From the NCBI RefSeq assembly GCF_030411955.1, contig NZ_JASNRA010000006.1, forward strand, positions 62,001 to 126,000: a stretch of 64,000 nucleotides of DNA, given 5' to 3'. A program made the position numbers and the translations under genes. Below the pieces are notes generated by a model that saw nothing but the letters and a program-made list of their open reading frames with translations, was not told the origin of the DNA and did no database searches. The stretch is from Massilia sp. YIM B02443. Lineage in GTDB: Bacteria > Pseudomonadota > Gammaproteobacteria > Burkholderiales > Burkholderiaceae_D. Positions 48,859-55,959 of this stretch are shown here, piece after piece; position 1 is the first letter of the stretch, and the number at the start of each line of letters is the position of its first letter.

Positions 48859-49788
48859 ATGCGCATTGTCCTGTACCGGGGCGATGGCGTCATCGAGCCG
48901 TGGGAACGCGAGTTCGCGGCCATGATGCCGGACGTCCAGACGGTCACGTGGAAGGAAGGCGAGCTGCTGGCGCCCTGCGACTACGCCGTGTTGTGGAATC
49001 CGGCCCCGGCCCTGCTGGCGCAGCTGGGCGAGGTCAAGGCCATCTTTTTGATGGGCGCCGGCGTCGACGCCGTGCTCAAGTTCGGCGAGGCCCTGCCCGA
49101 CGTGCCGCTGGTGCGCCTGGGCGACGCCGGCATGGGCGTGCAGATGGCCGAGTACGTGGCGCACGCCGTGCTGCGCTACTTCCGCCGCTTCGACGAGTAT
49201 GAACAGCAGGCGCGCCACGGCGCCTGGAATCCGCTGCCGCAGCACGCCAAGGACAGCTTCACCATCGGCGTCATGGGTCTCGGAAAGCTGGGCATGCCGG
49301 TGGTCGAGGCGATGCGCCATTTCGGCTTCCCGGTGCGCGGCTGGAGCCGCAGCCCGAAGGACTTGCCGGGCGTGCCGACCTTCGCCGGCATGGAAGCGCT
49401 GGGCGACTTCCTGCACGGTACAAAGGTGCTGGTGTGCATGCTGCCGCTCACGCAAGACACCGGCAACCTGCTCGACCGCCACAATCTGGGACGCCTCGCC
49501 CCCGGCGCCTACCTGATCAACGTCTCTCGCGGCGCCATCGTCAACGAACCGGATCTGATGGCGCTGATCCGCTCGGGCCAGATCGCCGGCGCCACGCTCG
49601 ACGTGTTCCGCCACGAACCGCTGCCGGCGCCGCATCCGTTCTGGAACGAACCGCGCATCACCCTCACCCCGCACATCTCGGCGCTCACCATGCGTCTGGA
49701 AGCCGTGCGCCAGATCGCCGCCAAGGTGCAGGCGCTGGAGAATGGCGAAACGGTCGCCGACCTGGTCGACCGCGAACTCGGCTATTAA
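48859..49788 (+). CDS. ghrA: Glyoxylate/hydroxypyruvate reductase A-like 2-hydroxyacid dehydrogenase
   Basis: This 309-residue D-2-hydroxyacid dehydrogenase has the NAD-binding motif GVMGLGKLG (137-145), the catalytic arginine segment INVSRGAIVNEPDL and the histidine in LTPHISALTM. It fits the GhrA group, which reduces glyoxylate and hydroxypyruvate. Its role among the leucine genes is unclear; it may act on a 2-oxo acid such as 2-ketoisocaproate. It has a GAGGGGGAG ribosome-binding site, and liuE follows in 16 bases, so it is in the operon. Confidence 0.88.
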   Translation: MRIVLYRGDGVIEPWEREFAAMMPDVQTVTWKEGELLAPCDYAVLWNPAPALLAQLGEVKAIFLMGAGVDAVLKFGEALPDVPLVRLGDAGMGVQMAEYVAHAVLRYFRRFDEYEQQARHGAWNPLPQHAKDSFTIGVMGLGKLGMPVVEAMRHFGFPVRGWSRSPKDLPGVPTFAGMEALGDFLHGTKVLVCMLPLTQDTGNLLDRHNLGRLAPGAYLINVSRGAIVNEPDLMALIRSGQIAGATLDVFRHEPLPAPHPFWNEPRITLTPHISALTMRLEAVRQIAAKVQALENGETVADLVDRELGY

Positions 49789-49804
49789 CCTTTGGATATT
49801 GAAC

Positions 49805-50722
49805 ATGAACCAGCCACCCCTGCCACCCAAGGTCAAGATCGTCGAAGTCGGCCCGCGCGACGGCCTGCAGAACGAAAAGGAAGCACTCGGCGCCGACGTG
49901 AAGGTTGAACTGGTCGAGCGCCTGGCGCGTGCCGGCTTCGTCAACGTCGAAGCGGCGGCCTTCGTGTCGCCCAAGTGGGTACCGCAGATGGCGACCAGCG
50001 CCGAAGTGTTGGCGCGCATCGAGCGCCGTCCCGGCACGATCTATTCGGCGCTGGTGCCGAACATGCAGGGCTTCGAGGCGGCTCTTAACGGCAAGGCCGA
50101 CGAGGTGGTGGTGTTCGGCGCCGCCTCCGAGGCGTTTTCGCAAAAGAACATCAACTGCTCGATCGCCGAGTCGATCGCGCGTTTCGAACCGGTGGCCAAG
50201 GCCGCGAAAGCCAACGGCCTGCGCCTGCGCGGCTCGATCAGCACGGCCTTCGGCTGCCCCTACCAGGGCGAGGTGCCGCTCGACGCCGTGGGCGACGTGG
50301 TGGCGCGCATGCGCGACCTCGGCTGCGACGAGATCGACATCGCCGACACCATCGGCGTCTCGACCGCGCGCAAGACCCAGGCGGTGATGCTGCGCGCGGC
50401 GCAGGAGTTCCCGGTGACGCAACTGGCCGGACACTTCCACGATACCTACGGCCAGGCGTTGGCCAACATCTATGCGGCGATGGAAGTGGGGGTGGCGATC
50501 TTCCACTCGTCGGTGGCAGGGCTGGGCGGCTGTCCGTACGCCAAGGGCGCGACCGGCAACGTGGCGACCGAGGATGTGCTGTACCTGATGCAAGGGCTGG
50601 GGATCGAGACCGGGGTCGACCTGGATCAGGTGGTCGATGCGGGGCTGTTCATTTCGCAGCAGCTGGGGCGCAAGAGCATCAGCCGCGCGGGGAACGCGAT
50701 CGCGGCGAAACGAGCGGGCTGA
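49805..50722 (+). CDS. liuE: Hydroxymethylglutaryl-CoA lyase
   Basis: This 305-residue lyase splits HMG-CoA into acetoacetate and acetyl-CoA, the last step of leucine breakdown. Signatures are VKIVEVGPRDGLQNEKE at the N-terminus, HFHDTYGQALANIYAAM and the catalytic cysteine loop SSVAGLGGCPYAKGATGNVATED. The ATG at 49805 starts the homology. The gene is followed by a REP hairpin and a strong terminator, marking the operon end. Confidence 0.96.
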   Translation: MNQPPLPPKVKIVEVGPRDGLQNEKEALGADVKVELVERLARAGFVNVEAAAFVSPKWVPQMATSAEVLARIERRPGTIYSALVPNMQGFEAALNGKADEVVVFGAASEAFSQKNINCSIAESIARFEPVAKAAKANGLRLRGSISTAFGCPYQGEVPLDAVGDVVARMRDLGCDEIDIADTIGVSTARKTQAVMLRAAQEFPVTQLAGHFHDTYGQALANIYAAMEVGVAIFHSSVAGLGGCPYAKGATGNVATEDVLYLMQGLGIETGVDLDQVVDAGLFISQQLGRKSISRAGNAIAAKRAG

Positions 50723-50724
50723 CA

Positions 50725-50759
50725 GCGTAGGGTCGGCGGCACAGCCGCCAACCCTACGC
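50725..50759. repeat. REP hairpin (GTAGGGTTGGCGGC family) after liuE
   Basis: A 16-bp stem with one mismatch and a 3-base loop lies at 50725-50740 and 50744-50759. Its arm is the same motif as the 34325/34436 repeat. It lies 2 bases after the liuE stop. Confidence 0.75.
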
Positions 50760-50768
50760 GAAAAAGAA

Positions 50769-50798
50769 AAAAGCCGACAACTTGCGTTGTCGGCTTTT
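50769..50798. terminator. Bidirectional intrinsic terminator between liuE and tRNA-Pro
   Basis: A perfect 13-bp stem (50769-50781 and 50786-50798) with loop TTGC has A-rich and T-rich flanks on both sides. It ends the liu operon on the plus strand and tRNA-Pro on the minus strand. Confidence 0.9.
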
Positions 50799-50809
50799 CT
50801 CACTAATGC

Positions 50810-50886
50810 TGGTCGGAGTACAAGGATTCGAACCTTGGACCCCCTGGTCCCAAACCAGGTGCGCTACCGGGCTGCGCTACACTCCG
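50810..50886 (-). tRNA. tRNA-Pro (anticodon UGG)
   Basis: This is a 77-base tRNA including an encoded CCA end (50812-50810). On the minus strand the acceptor stem CGGAGTG pairs with the 3' strand. The anticodon loop reads TTTGGGA with anticodon TGG. The T-arm is GGTTCGAATCC. It has its own promoter immediately upstream. Confidence 0.96.
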
Positions 50887-50896
50887 AAGAAGCAAG

Positions 50897-50925
50897 ATAA
50901 TACCGGCTTGGCGCCACTCGGTCAA
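50897..50925 (-). promoter_or_regulatory. Sigma-70 promoter of tRNA-Pro
   Basis: On the minus strand TTGACC (50925-50920), a 17-base spacer and TATTAT (50902-50897) lie just before the tRNA 5' end at 50886. Confidence 0.8.
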
Positions 50926-50976
50926 GGGTTGGTGAAAAAAAACAATCCCGGCGTGGCGTTTGCCGGCGCCGGCACG

Positions 50977-51882
50977 TTACTCGCCCTTGATCTGCAACGC
51001 CCGCTCATACAGGGCATTCTTCTTGCGCCCGGTGATTTGCGCCGCCAGATTGGCCGCCTGCTTGACGCTGCACTCTGACAGCAGGATCTGCAGCACGCGC
51101 TCGGCCTCGGCATCCTCGGCGTCCGTCGCCGCCACTGCGCCTTCCACCAGCACCACGAATTCGCCGCGCTCGCGATGCTGGTCGGCCTTGACCCAGGCCA
51201 GCGCCTCGCTCAACGGGCAGCGGTGCACCTCTTCGAACAGCTTGCTCAGTTCGCGCGCGAACACCACCTGGCGGGTCGGCTCGAACGCCGCCATCAAGGC
51301 CTCGACGCAATCGACGATGCGGTGCGGCGCCTCATAAAACACCAGGGTCGAGGTTTCGCGCGCCAGCGGCGCCAGCGCCGCCTCGCGCCCCTTGGCCTTG
51401 GCCGGCAGGAAGCCGACGAAGTGGAAGCGGTCGTTCACCAGGCCGCTGGCCGACAGCGCCGTCACCGCCGCCGAAGGGCCGGGCAACGGCACCACGTTCA
51501 GGCCCGCCGTGCGCACCGCATCGACGATGCGCGCGCCGGGGTCGGACACGGCCGGGGTGCCGGCGTCGGACACCAGCGCCACCCGCTGCCCGTTGCGCAG
51601 GCGCTCGACGATCTTGTCGGCCACTTCGCGCTCGTTGTGCTGGTGCGCGGCGAGGGTCTGCTTGTTCAGGCCGAAGCGCTGCAGCAGGGCGCCGGTCTTG
51701 CGCGTGTCCTCGCAGGCGACCACGTCGGCGAGGGCCAGCAGGTGCAGCGCGCGCAGGGTGATGTCGGTCACGTTGCCAATCGGAGTAGCCACGACATACA
51801 GCGTTGCGGTAGGATAGGACTGCTGGGCCGCCTCGCCCATGACGGGAAGTCGGGCGATGTCGATGGTCTGCTGTTCTGTCAT
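50977..51882 (-). CDS. rsmI: 16S rRNA (cytidine-1402-2'-O)-methyltransferase
   Basis: RsmI methylates the ribose of C1402 in the decoding centre of 16S rRNA. The 301 residues contain the tetrapyrrole-methylase-type fold: LYVVATPIGNVTDITLRAL, VACEDTRKTGALLQRF, ALVSDAGTPAVSDPGARIV and VPLPGPSAAVTAL. The C-terminal domain ends NALYERALQIKG. It is divergent from lpoA with only 11 bases between the start codons, the same arrangement as in E. coli. Confidence 0.96.
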   Translation of the reverse strand: MTEQQTIDIARLPVMGEAAQQSYPTATLYVVATPIGNVTDITLRALHLLALADVVACEDTRKTGALLQRFGLNKQTLAAHQHNEREVADKIVERLRNGQRVALVSDAGTPAVSDPGARIVDAVRTAGLNVVPLPGPSAAVTALSASGLVNDRFHFVGFLPAKAKGREAALAPLARETSTLVFYEAPHRIVDCVEALMAAFEPTRQVVFARELSKLFEEVHRCPLSEALAWVKADQHRERGEFVVLVEGAVAATDAEDAEAERVLQILLSECSVKQAANLAAQITGRKKNALYERALQIKGE

Positions 51883-51893
51883 AAAGGGTTCCG

Positions 51894-53192
51894 ATGCTGA
51901 AGAAAAAAAATCTCACGGGGCTGCTCTCCGCAGCCACCATGACGCTGCTGGCCGGTTGCGGCAGCACGCCGTTGCCACCCGATACCGGTTGTGGCGTACC
52001 GGGCGGATTTTGCGCGCCTGCGACGCCGGTGACAAGTGCAACGCCGGTCCAACCCACTTATACCCCCGCCCCGCAAGCGGATAGCGGCGTACGTACCAGC
52101 CCGGTCGAAGCGCCGCCGAACGCCGACGGCAGCATGCCGTCCGCTTCCGCGCTGCCGGCCGGGTCGAATGTCCGCGTCGCCCTGCTGCTGCCGCTCGAAT
52201 CGCAGGCGCTGGCCCAGCCGGCCGAAGCGGTGCGCGCCGGCTTCATGGCGGGCTACGAGCGCGACCGCGCCGGCATCACCGTCAACCTGGTGCCGACCGG
52301 CGACTCGTCGCAGGCGGCGCTCGAGGCCTACCGCAGCGCGGCCGAGCAGAACGACATCGTGGTCGGCCCGCTGGCGCGTCCCGCCGTGGCGGCCCTGGCC
52401 ACCGGCGGCGTCGTGACCAAACCGACGGTCGCCCTGAACCATCCGCAAACCGGCGGCGCACTGCCGAAGCAGATGCTGGTGATCGGCCTGTCGCTCGAGG
52501 ACGAAGCGCGCCAGGTGGCCGACTGGGCCAACGGCGAACAGCCGGCCGGCAACGCGCTGGTGGTCACCGGCCGCGCCACCTGGCAGCAGCGCCTGTCGGG
52601 CGCCTTCAGCGCCCGCTGGAGCGAGCTGGGCCGCCAGCACACGACGGTCGAACTGCCGATCATGGACGGTTACGTCGACGGCAACGCGCTGGCCGAACTG
52701 CGCGCGCGTCTGCAAAGCGAGACGCCGCAATTGATGTACGCCGCACTCGACGCCAACCAGCTGCGCCAGGTGCGCAGCTCGCTCGGCACCTCGCTGCCGA
52801 CCTACGCCACCGCCACCGCCAACCCGGGGCGCGACGCGGCCACGCTGCCGGCGGAACTGGCCGGCGTGCGCATCCTCGACCTGCCGTGGACGGTGCAGCC
52901 GGATCACCCGGCCGTGGGCCAGTATCCGCGCTCCGGCATCAGCGACAGCCTCGACCTGCAGCGCCTGTATGCGCTCGGCATCGACGCCTACCGCGTGGCG
53001 CGCGAGCTGGCGGCGCGTCCCACCGGCGCGTTCGAGCTCGACGGCGTCACCGGCCGCCTGTCGGTCGACATGAGCCGTCCGACCCCGGCCTTCCGCCGTG
53101 TCGAGACCGGCGCCGTGGTGCGCGACGGCGCCAGCGCCGCCACCGACGGCCGCGTGTTCGACGCGGCGCCGGGGCAGCTGCTGGGGCAGTGA
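51894..53192 (+). CDS. lpoA: LpoA-like outer-membrane lipoprotein, activator of PBP1A
   Basis: This 432-residue lipoprotein has its lipobox at LLAGC (Cys22), a short Pro-rich linker (about 25-80) and a periplasmic-binding-fold (LppC/Peripla_BP_6) domain (VRVALLLPLESQALAQPAEAVRAGFMAGY, then NDIVVGPLARPAVAAL). The long N-terminal TPR-like part of E. coli LpoA is missing, as in other betaproteobacterial homologues. LpoA stimulates peptidoglycan synthesis by PBP1A from the outer membrane. Order rsmI/lpoA-yraN-diaA-dolP is conserved with E. coli. Confidence 0.88.
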   Translation: MLKKKNLTGLLSAATMTLLAGCGSTPLPPDTGCGVPGGFCAPATPVTSATPVQPTYTPAPQADSGVRTSPVEAPPNADGSMPSASALPAGSNVRVALLLPLESQALAQPAEAVRAGFMAGYERDRAGITVNLVPTGDSSQAALEAYRSAAEQNDIVVGPLARPAVAALATGGVVTKPTVALNHPQTGGALPKQMLVIGLSLEDEARQVADWANGEQPAGNALVVTGRATWQQRLSGAFSARWSELGRQHTTVELPIMDGYVDGNALAELRARLQSETPQLMYAALDANQLRQVRSSLGTSLPTYATATANPGRDAATLPAELAGVRILDLPWTVQPDHPAVGQYPRSGISDSLDLQRLYALGIDAYRVARELAARPTGAFELDGVTGRLSVDMSRPTPAFRRVETGAVVRDGASAATDGRVFDAAPGQLLGQ

Positions 53193-53193
53193 C

Positions 53194-53553
53194 ATGTGGT
53201 CCGGGCGCCTGTCGGCACGGCAGGCCCTGGGCCGCGATTGGGAACAGGCCGCCCTGGCCTACCTGAAACGCCAGAAACTCAAGCCGGTCGACACCAACTT
53301 CCGCTGCAAGGGCGGCGAGATCGACCTGATCATGCAGGATCGGGATACCCTGGTGTTCGTCGAGGTGCGCCAGCGCGCCGATACTGAACACGGCGACGCC
53401 GCCGCCAGCATCACCCCGGCCAAGGTGCGGCGCCTGGTGCGCGCCGCCCAGGTCTACCTGTTGCGTTTTCCCGTCACCCCGCCCTGCCGCTTCGACGTGG
53501 TCGCCATTGACGGCGAGCGCATCGAGTGGCTGCGCAACGCCATTGAAGTGTAA
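53194..53553 (+). CDS. yraN: YraN family (UPF0102) endonuclease-like protein
   Basis: This 119-residue protein of the UPF0102 family has a restriction-endonuclease-like fold. Visible motifs are ALGRDWEQAALAYLKRQKLK and the catalytic-type pattern GGEIDLIMQDRDTLVFVEVRQR, with the Asp and ExK-like residues. It starts 1 base after the lpoA stop, so the two are coupled. The family has no settled function in vivo. Confidence 0.93.
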   Translation: MWSGRLSARQALGRDWEQAALAYLKRQKLKPVDTNFRCKGGEIDLIMQDRDTLVFVEVRQRADTEHGDAAASITPAKVRRLVRAAQVYLLRFPVTPPCRFDVVAIDGERIEWLRNAIEV

Positions 53554-53595
53554 GCAATTTTTACGGCGGTTGCCCAGAGGGCCTTGCTACTACAC

Positions 53596-53601
53596 TATAA
53601 T
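53596..53601 (+). promoter_or_regulatory. TATAAT hexamer directly before diaA
   Basis: A consensus -10 hexamer ends 8 bases before the diaA ATG, so transcription would start at or next to the ATG. There is no Shine-Dalgarno sequence in between. No good -35 is visible (TTGCCC at 53570-53575 is 20 bases away). Confidence 0.5.
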
Positions 53602-53609
53602 CGTCGGCT

Positions 53610-54206
53610 ATGAATACTCAACGCATCCTCGCTCACTTCCAGGAGAGCGCCGACCTGAAGATGAAGTCGGCTGCACTCCTCGCCCCCCACATTTCGCAGG
53701 CGGTCGAACTGATGTTCGGCGCCCTGTCCAACGGCAACAAGATCCTGGCCTGCGGTAACGGCGGTTCGGCCGCCGACTGCCAGCACTTCGCTGCCGAGCT
53801 GGTCGGTCGCTTCGAGCGCGAACGCTTCCCGCTGCCGGCCATCGCGCTGACCACCGACACCTCGATCCTGACCGCGGTCGGCAACGACTACAGCTTCAAG
53901 GAGATCTTCTCCAAGCAGGTGCAGGCGTTCGGCCAGGCCGGCGACATCCTGCTGGCGATCTCGACCTCGGGCAACTCGGGCAACGTGCTGGCGGCGGTCG
54001 AGGCGGCGCTGGAGCGCGAGATGCGCATCGTGGCCTTCACCGGCAAGGACGGCGGCCAGCTTGGCAAACTGCTGACCGACGCCGACGTGCACATCAACGT
54101 CCAGCATGCCCGCACCGCGCGCATCCAGGAGGTCCATTTGTGCGCCATTCACGCTATTTGCGACGGCATCGACGTCGCGCTGTTCGGAGGAGACGAGAAT
54201 GCGTAA
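53610..54206 (+). CDS. diaA: DnaA initiator-associating protein DiaA / SIS phosphosugar isomerase
   Basis: This is a 198-residue SIS-domain protein: [64 protein letters not shown]. By sequence it could be either phosphoheptose isomerase GmhA or DiaA, which binds DnaA. The neighbours (lpoA, yraN before; dolP after) are those of diaA, and on that ground I prefer DiaA. The stop overlaps the dolP start by 8 bases. It may be translated from a leaderless transcript. Confidence 0.88.
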   Translation: MNTQRILAHFQESADLKMKSAALLAPHISQAVELMFGALSNGNKILACGNGGSAADCQHFAAELVGRFERERFPLPAIALTTDTSILTAVGNDYSFKEIFSKQVQAFGQAGDILLAISTSGNSGNVLAAVEAALEREMRIVAFTGKDGGQLGKLLTDADVHINVQHARTARIQEVHLCAIHAICDGIDVALFGGDENA

Positions 54207-54834
54207 CGCGCGCCGGCCAATGGCCGGTCTGTTGGTCAAAGTCGTATTCGGTTCGGCCCTGCTGGCATCGTTGTCCGGCTGCTTCGGCCTGATCGTGGGC
54301 GCCGGTGTCGCCGGCGCCATGTCCACCGTCGACCGCCGCACCATCGGCGCCCAGACCGAGGACAAGGCGATCAACGTCAAGGCCGAGATCAAGATGAACC
54401 AGATCGCCGGCAGCAACGGCCACATCAACGTCACCAGCTTCAACCGCAAGGTGCTGCTGACCGGCGAAGTGCGCGACGAAGCGATGAAGCAGGCGGCCGA
54501 GCGCGAAGTGCGCGCCATCGAGAACGTGGTGTCGGTGATCAACGAGCTGGAAATTTCCGGCGCGTCGAGCTACACCTCGCGTTCGAGCGACGCCCTGATC
54601 ACCGCCAAGGTCAAGACCAGCCTGGTCGACATGAAGACCGTGTCGGCGGTGTCGTTCAAGGTGACCACCGAACGCGGCGTGGTCTACCTGATGGGCGTGG
54701 TCACGCCGCGCGAAGGCAATATCGCGGCCGACGTCGCCAAGGGCGTGTCGGGCGTGACGCGGGTGGTGAAGATCTTCGAATACATCGGCGAAGAAGACCC
54801 GCGCGCGACGCAGAACAATCCGACCCGCAGCTAA
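54199..54834 (+). CDS. dolP: BON-domain outer-membrane lipoprotein DolP (YraP)
   Basis: This 211-residue lipoprotein has its lipobox at LSGC (Cys28) followed by two BON domains (about 55-120, [19 protein letters not shown]; and about 130-195, [21 protein letters not shown]). DolP preserves outer-membrane integrity and supports the BAM complex and division-site hydrolase activation. The start was placed at 54199, which has a GGAGGAGA ribosome-binding site and overlaps diaA by 8 bases. Confidence 0.93.
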   Translation: MRNARRPMAGLLVKVVFGSALLASLSGCFGLIVGAGVAGAMSTVDRRTIGAQTEDKAINVKAEIKMNQIAGSNGHINVTSFNRKVLLTGEVRDEAMKQAAEREVRAIENVVSVINELEISGASSYTSRSSDALITAKVKTSLVDMKTVSAVSFKVTTERGVVYLMGVVTPREGNIAADVAKGVSGVTRVVKIFEYIGEEDPRATQNNPTRS

Positions 54835-54919
54835 GCAGCTGAGCAGGTAAGTCGCTGCGCGTTGGAATCCGGAGGCGGGACTATAATGGTCCTGCCTTTT
54901 TTTTCGTCTTCCCGATGCC

Positions 54920-55429
54920 ATGACTACTTCCCGTCCCTGGATCAAGCCCGCCGCCGCCGCCGCCGTGGTGCTGGCGCTGGCCGGCGCCGGCTATGCCTCG
55001 TTCTTCCGCGCCACGCCGGCGCCCGACGTCACCTTCATCAGCATCGCCGGCGAAAAGGTCAGCACCGAAGCGCTGCGCGGCAAGGTCGTGATGATCAACT
55101 TCTGGGCCACCTCCTGCGTCACCTGTGTCAAGGAGATGCCGGCGATGGTCGACACCTACAACAAGTTCAAGGACCAGGGACTGGAGTTCGTCGCGGTGGC
55201 GATGCAGTACGACCGCCCCGACTACGTGCTGAACTTCACCGAGCAGCGCGCGCTGCCGTTCAAGGTGGCGCTCGATTCGAGCGGAGATCTGGCGCGCCAG
55301 TTCGGCGACGTCAGCCTGACGCCGACCACCTTCCTGATCGACAAGCAGGGCAACATCATCAAGAAGTATGTCGGTGAACCGGACTTCGCGACCGTGCACA
55401 AGCTGATCGCGAAAGAACTGGCCGGCTGA
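54920..55429 (+). CDS. TlpA/ResA-like membrane-anchored thioredoxin
   Basis: This 169-residue protein has an N-terminal signal anchor (about 9-28) and a thioredoxin-fold domain with CVTC active site (Cys66, Cys69 in FWATSCVTCVKEMP) and cis-proline TPTTF. Such proteins reduce disulfides in the periplasm, often during cytochrome c or copper-centre assembly. A TATAAT (54882-54887) lies 32 bases before the ATG. It follows dolP by 85 bases and is probably a separate unit. Confidence 0.9.
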   Translation: MTTSRPWIKPAAAAAVVLALAGAGYASFFRATPAPDVTFISIAGEKVSTEALRGKVVMINFWATSCVTCVKEMPAMVDTYNKFKDQGLEFVAVAMQYDRPDYVLNFTEQRALPFKVALDSSGDLARQFGDVSLTPTTFLIDKQGNIIKKYVGEPDFATVHKLIAKELAG

Positions 55430-55440
55430 CCTTGTAAAGC

Positions 55441-55863
55441 TCAGGCTTTCGGGTACAGGATCATCTGGGTGCAGCGGAACAGGGCGATGGTCTTGCCGTT
55501 GCTCGCATCGACCACGGTCGCATCCCACACCTGCGTGGTGCGGCCCAGGTGCACGGCGGTGGCGACGCACGAGATCGTGCCTTCGCGCGCGGTGCCGAGG
55601 TGGTTCGATTTCAGTTCGATCGTGGTGAAGCTGTGTGCGCCTTCCGGCAGGTTGCTGACGCAGCCGTAGCCGGCGCAGGTGTCGGCCAGCGTGACCACGC
55701 TGCCGGCGTGCAGGTAGCCGTTGGGGGCCAGGTGATGCGGCTCGATCTTCATCTCGGCGGCCAGCTTGCCGGGGCTGACCTCGAGGATGCGGATGCCCAG
55801 GTGACCCGGCAGGTAGGTGGCGCCGAACTGGTTGAAGCTGTCGGGGGTATGTTTCGGGTTCAT
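55441..55863 (-). CDS. PaaI-type hotdog thioesterase
   Basis: This 140-residue hotdog-fold protein shows NGYLHAGSVVTLADTCAGYGC, with the HxGxxxxLAD-type signature, and VATAVHLGRTTQVWDATV. It probably hydrolyses an aromatic or short-chain acyl-CoA. The substrate is not readable. It converges with the TlpA-like gene with an 11-base gap. Confidence 0.9.
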   Translation of the reverse strand: MNPKHTPDSFNQFGATYLPGHLGIRILEVSPGKLAAEMKIEPHHLAPNGYLHAGSVVTLADTCAGYGCVSNLPEGAHSFTTIELKSNHLGTAREGTISCVATAVHLGRTTQVWDATVVDASNGKTIALFRCTQMILYPKA

Positions 55864-55959
55864 GCTGTCTCGGTGTTTTTATGAAAACGGCATCGTACAC
55901 CGAGTGTCGCGGCTTGCGCTCGAGTGGAGCGTCTACTCATGCGCGAAGCCCTGGCGCAC

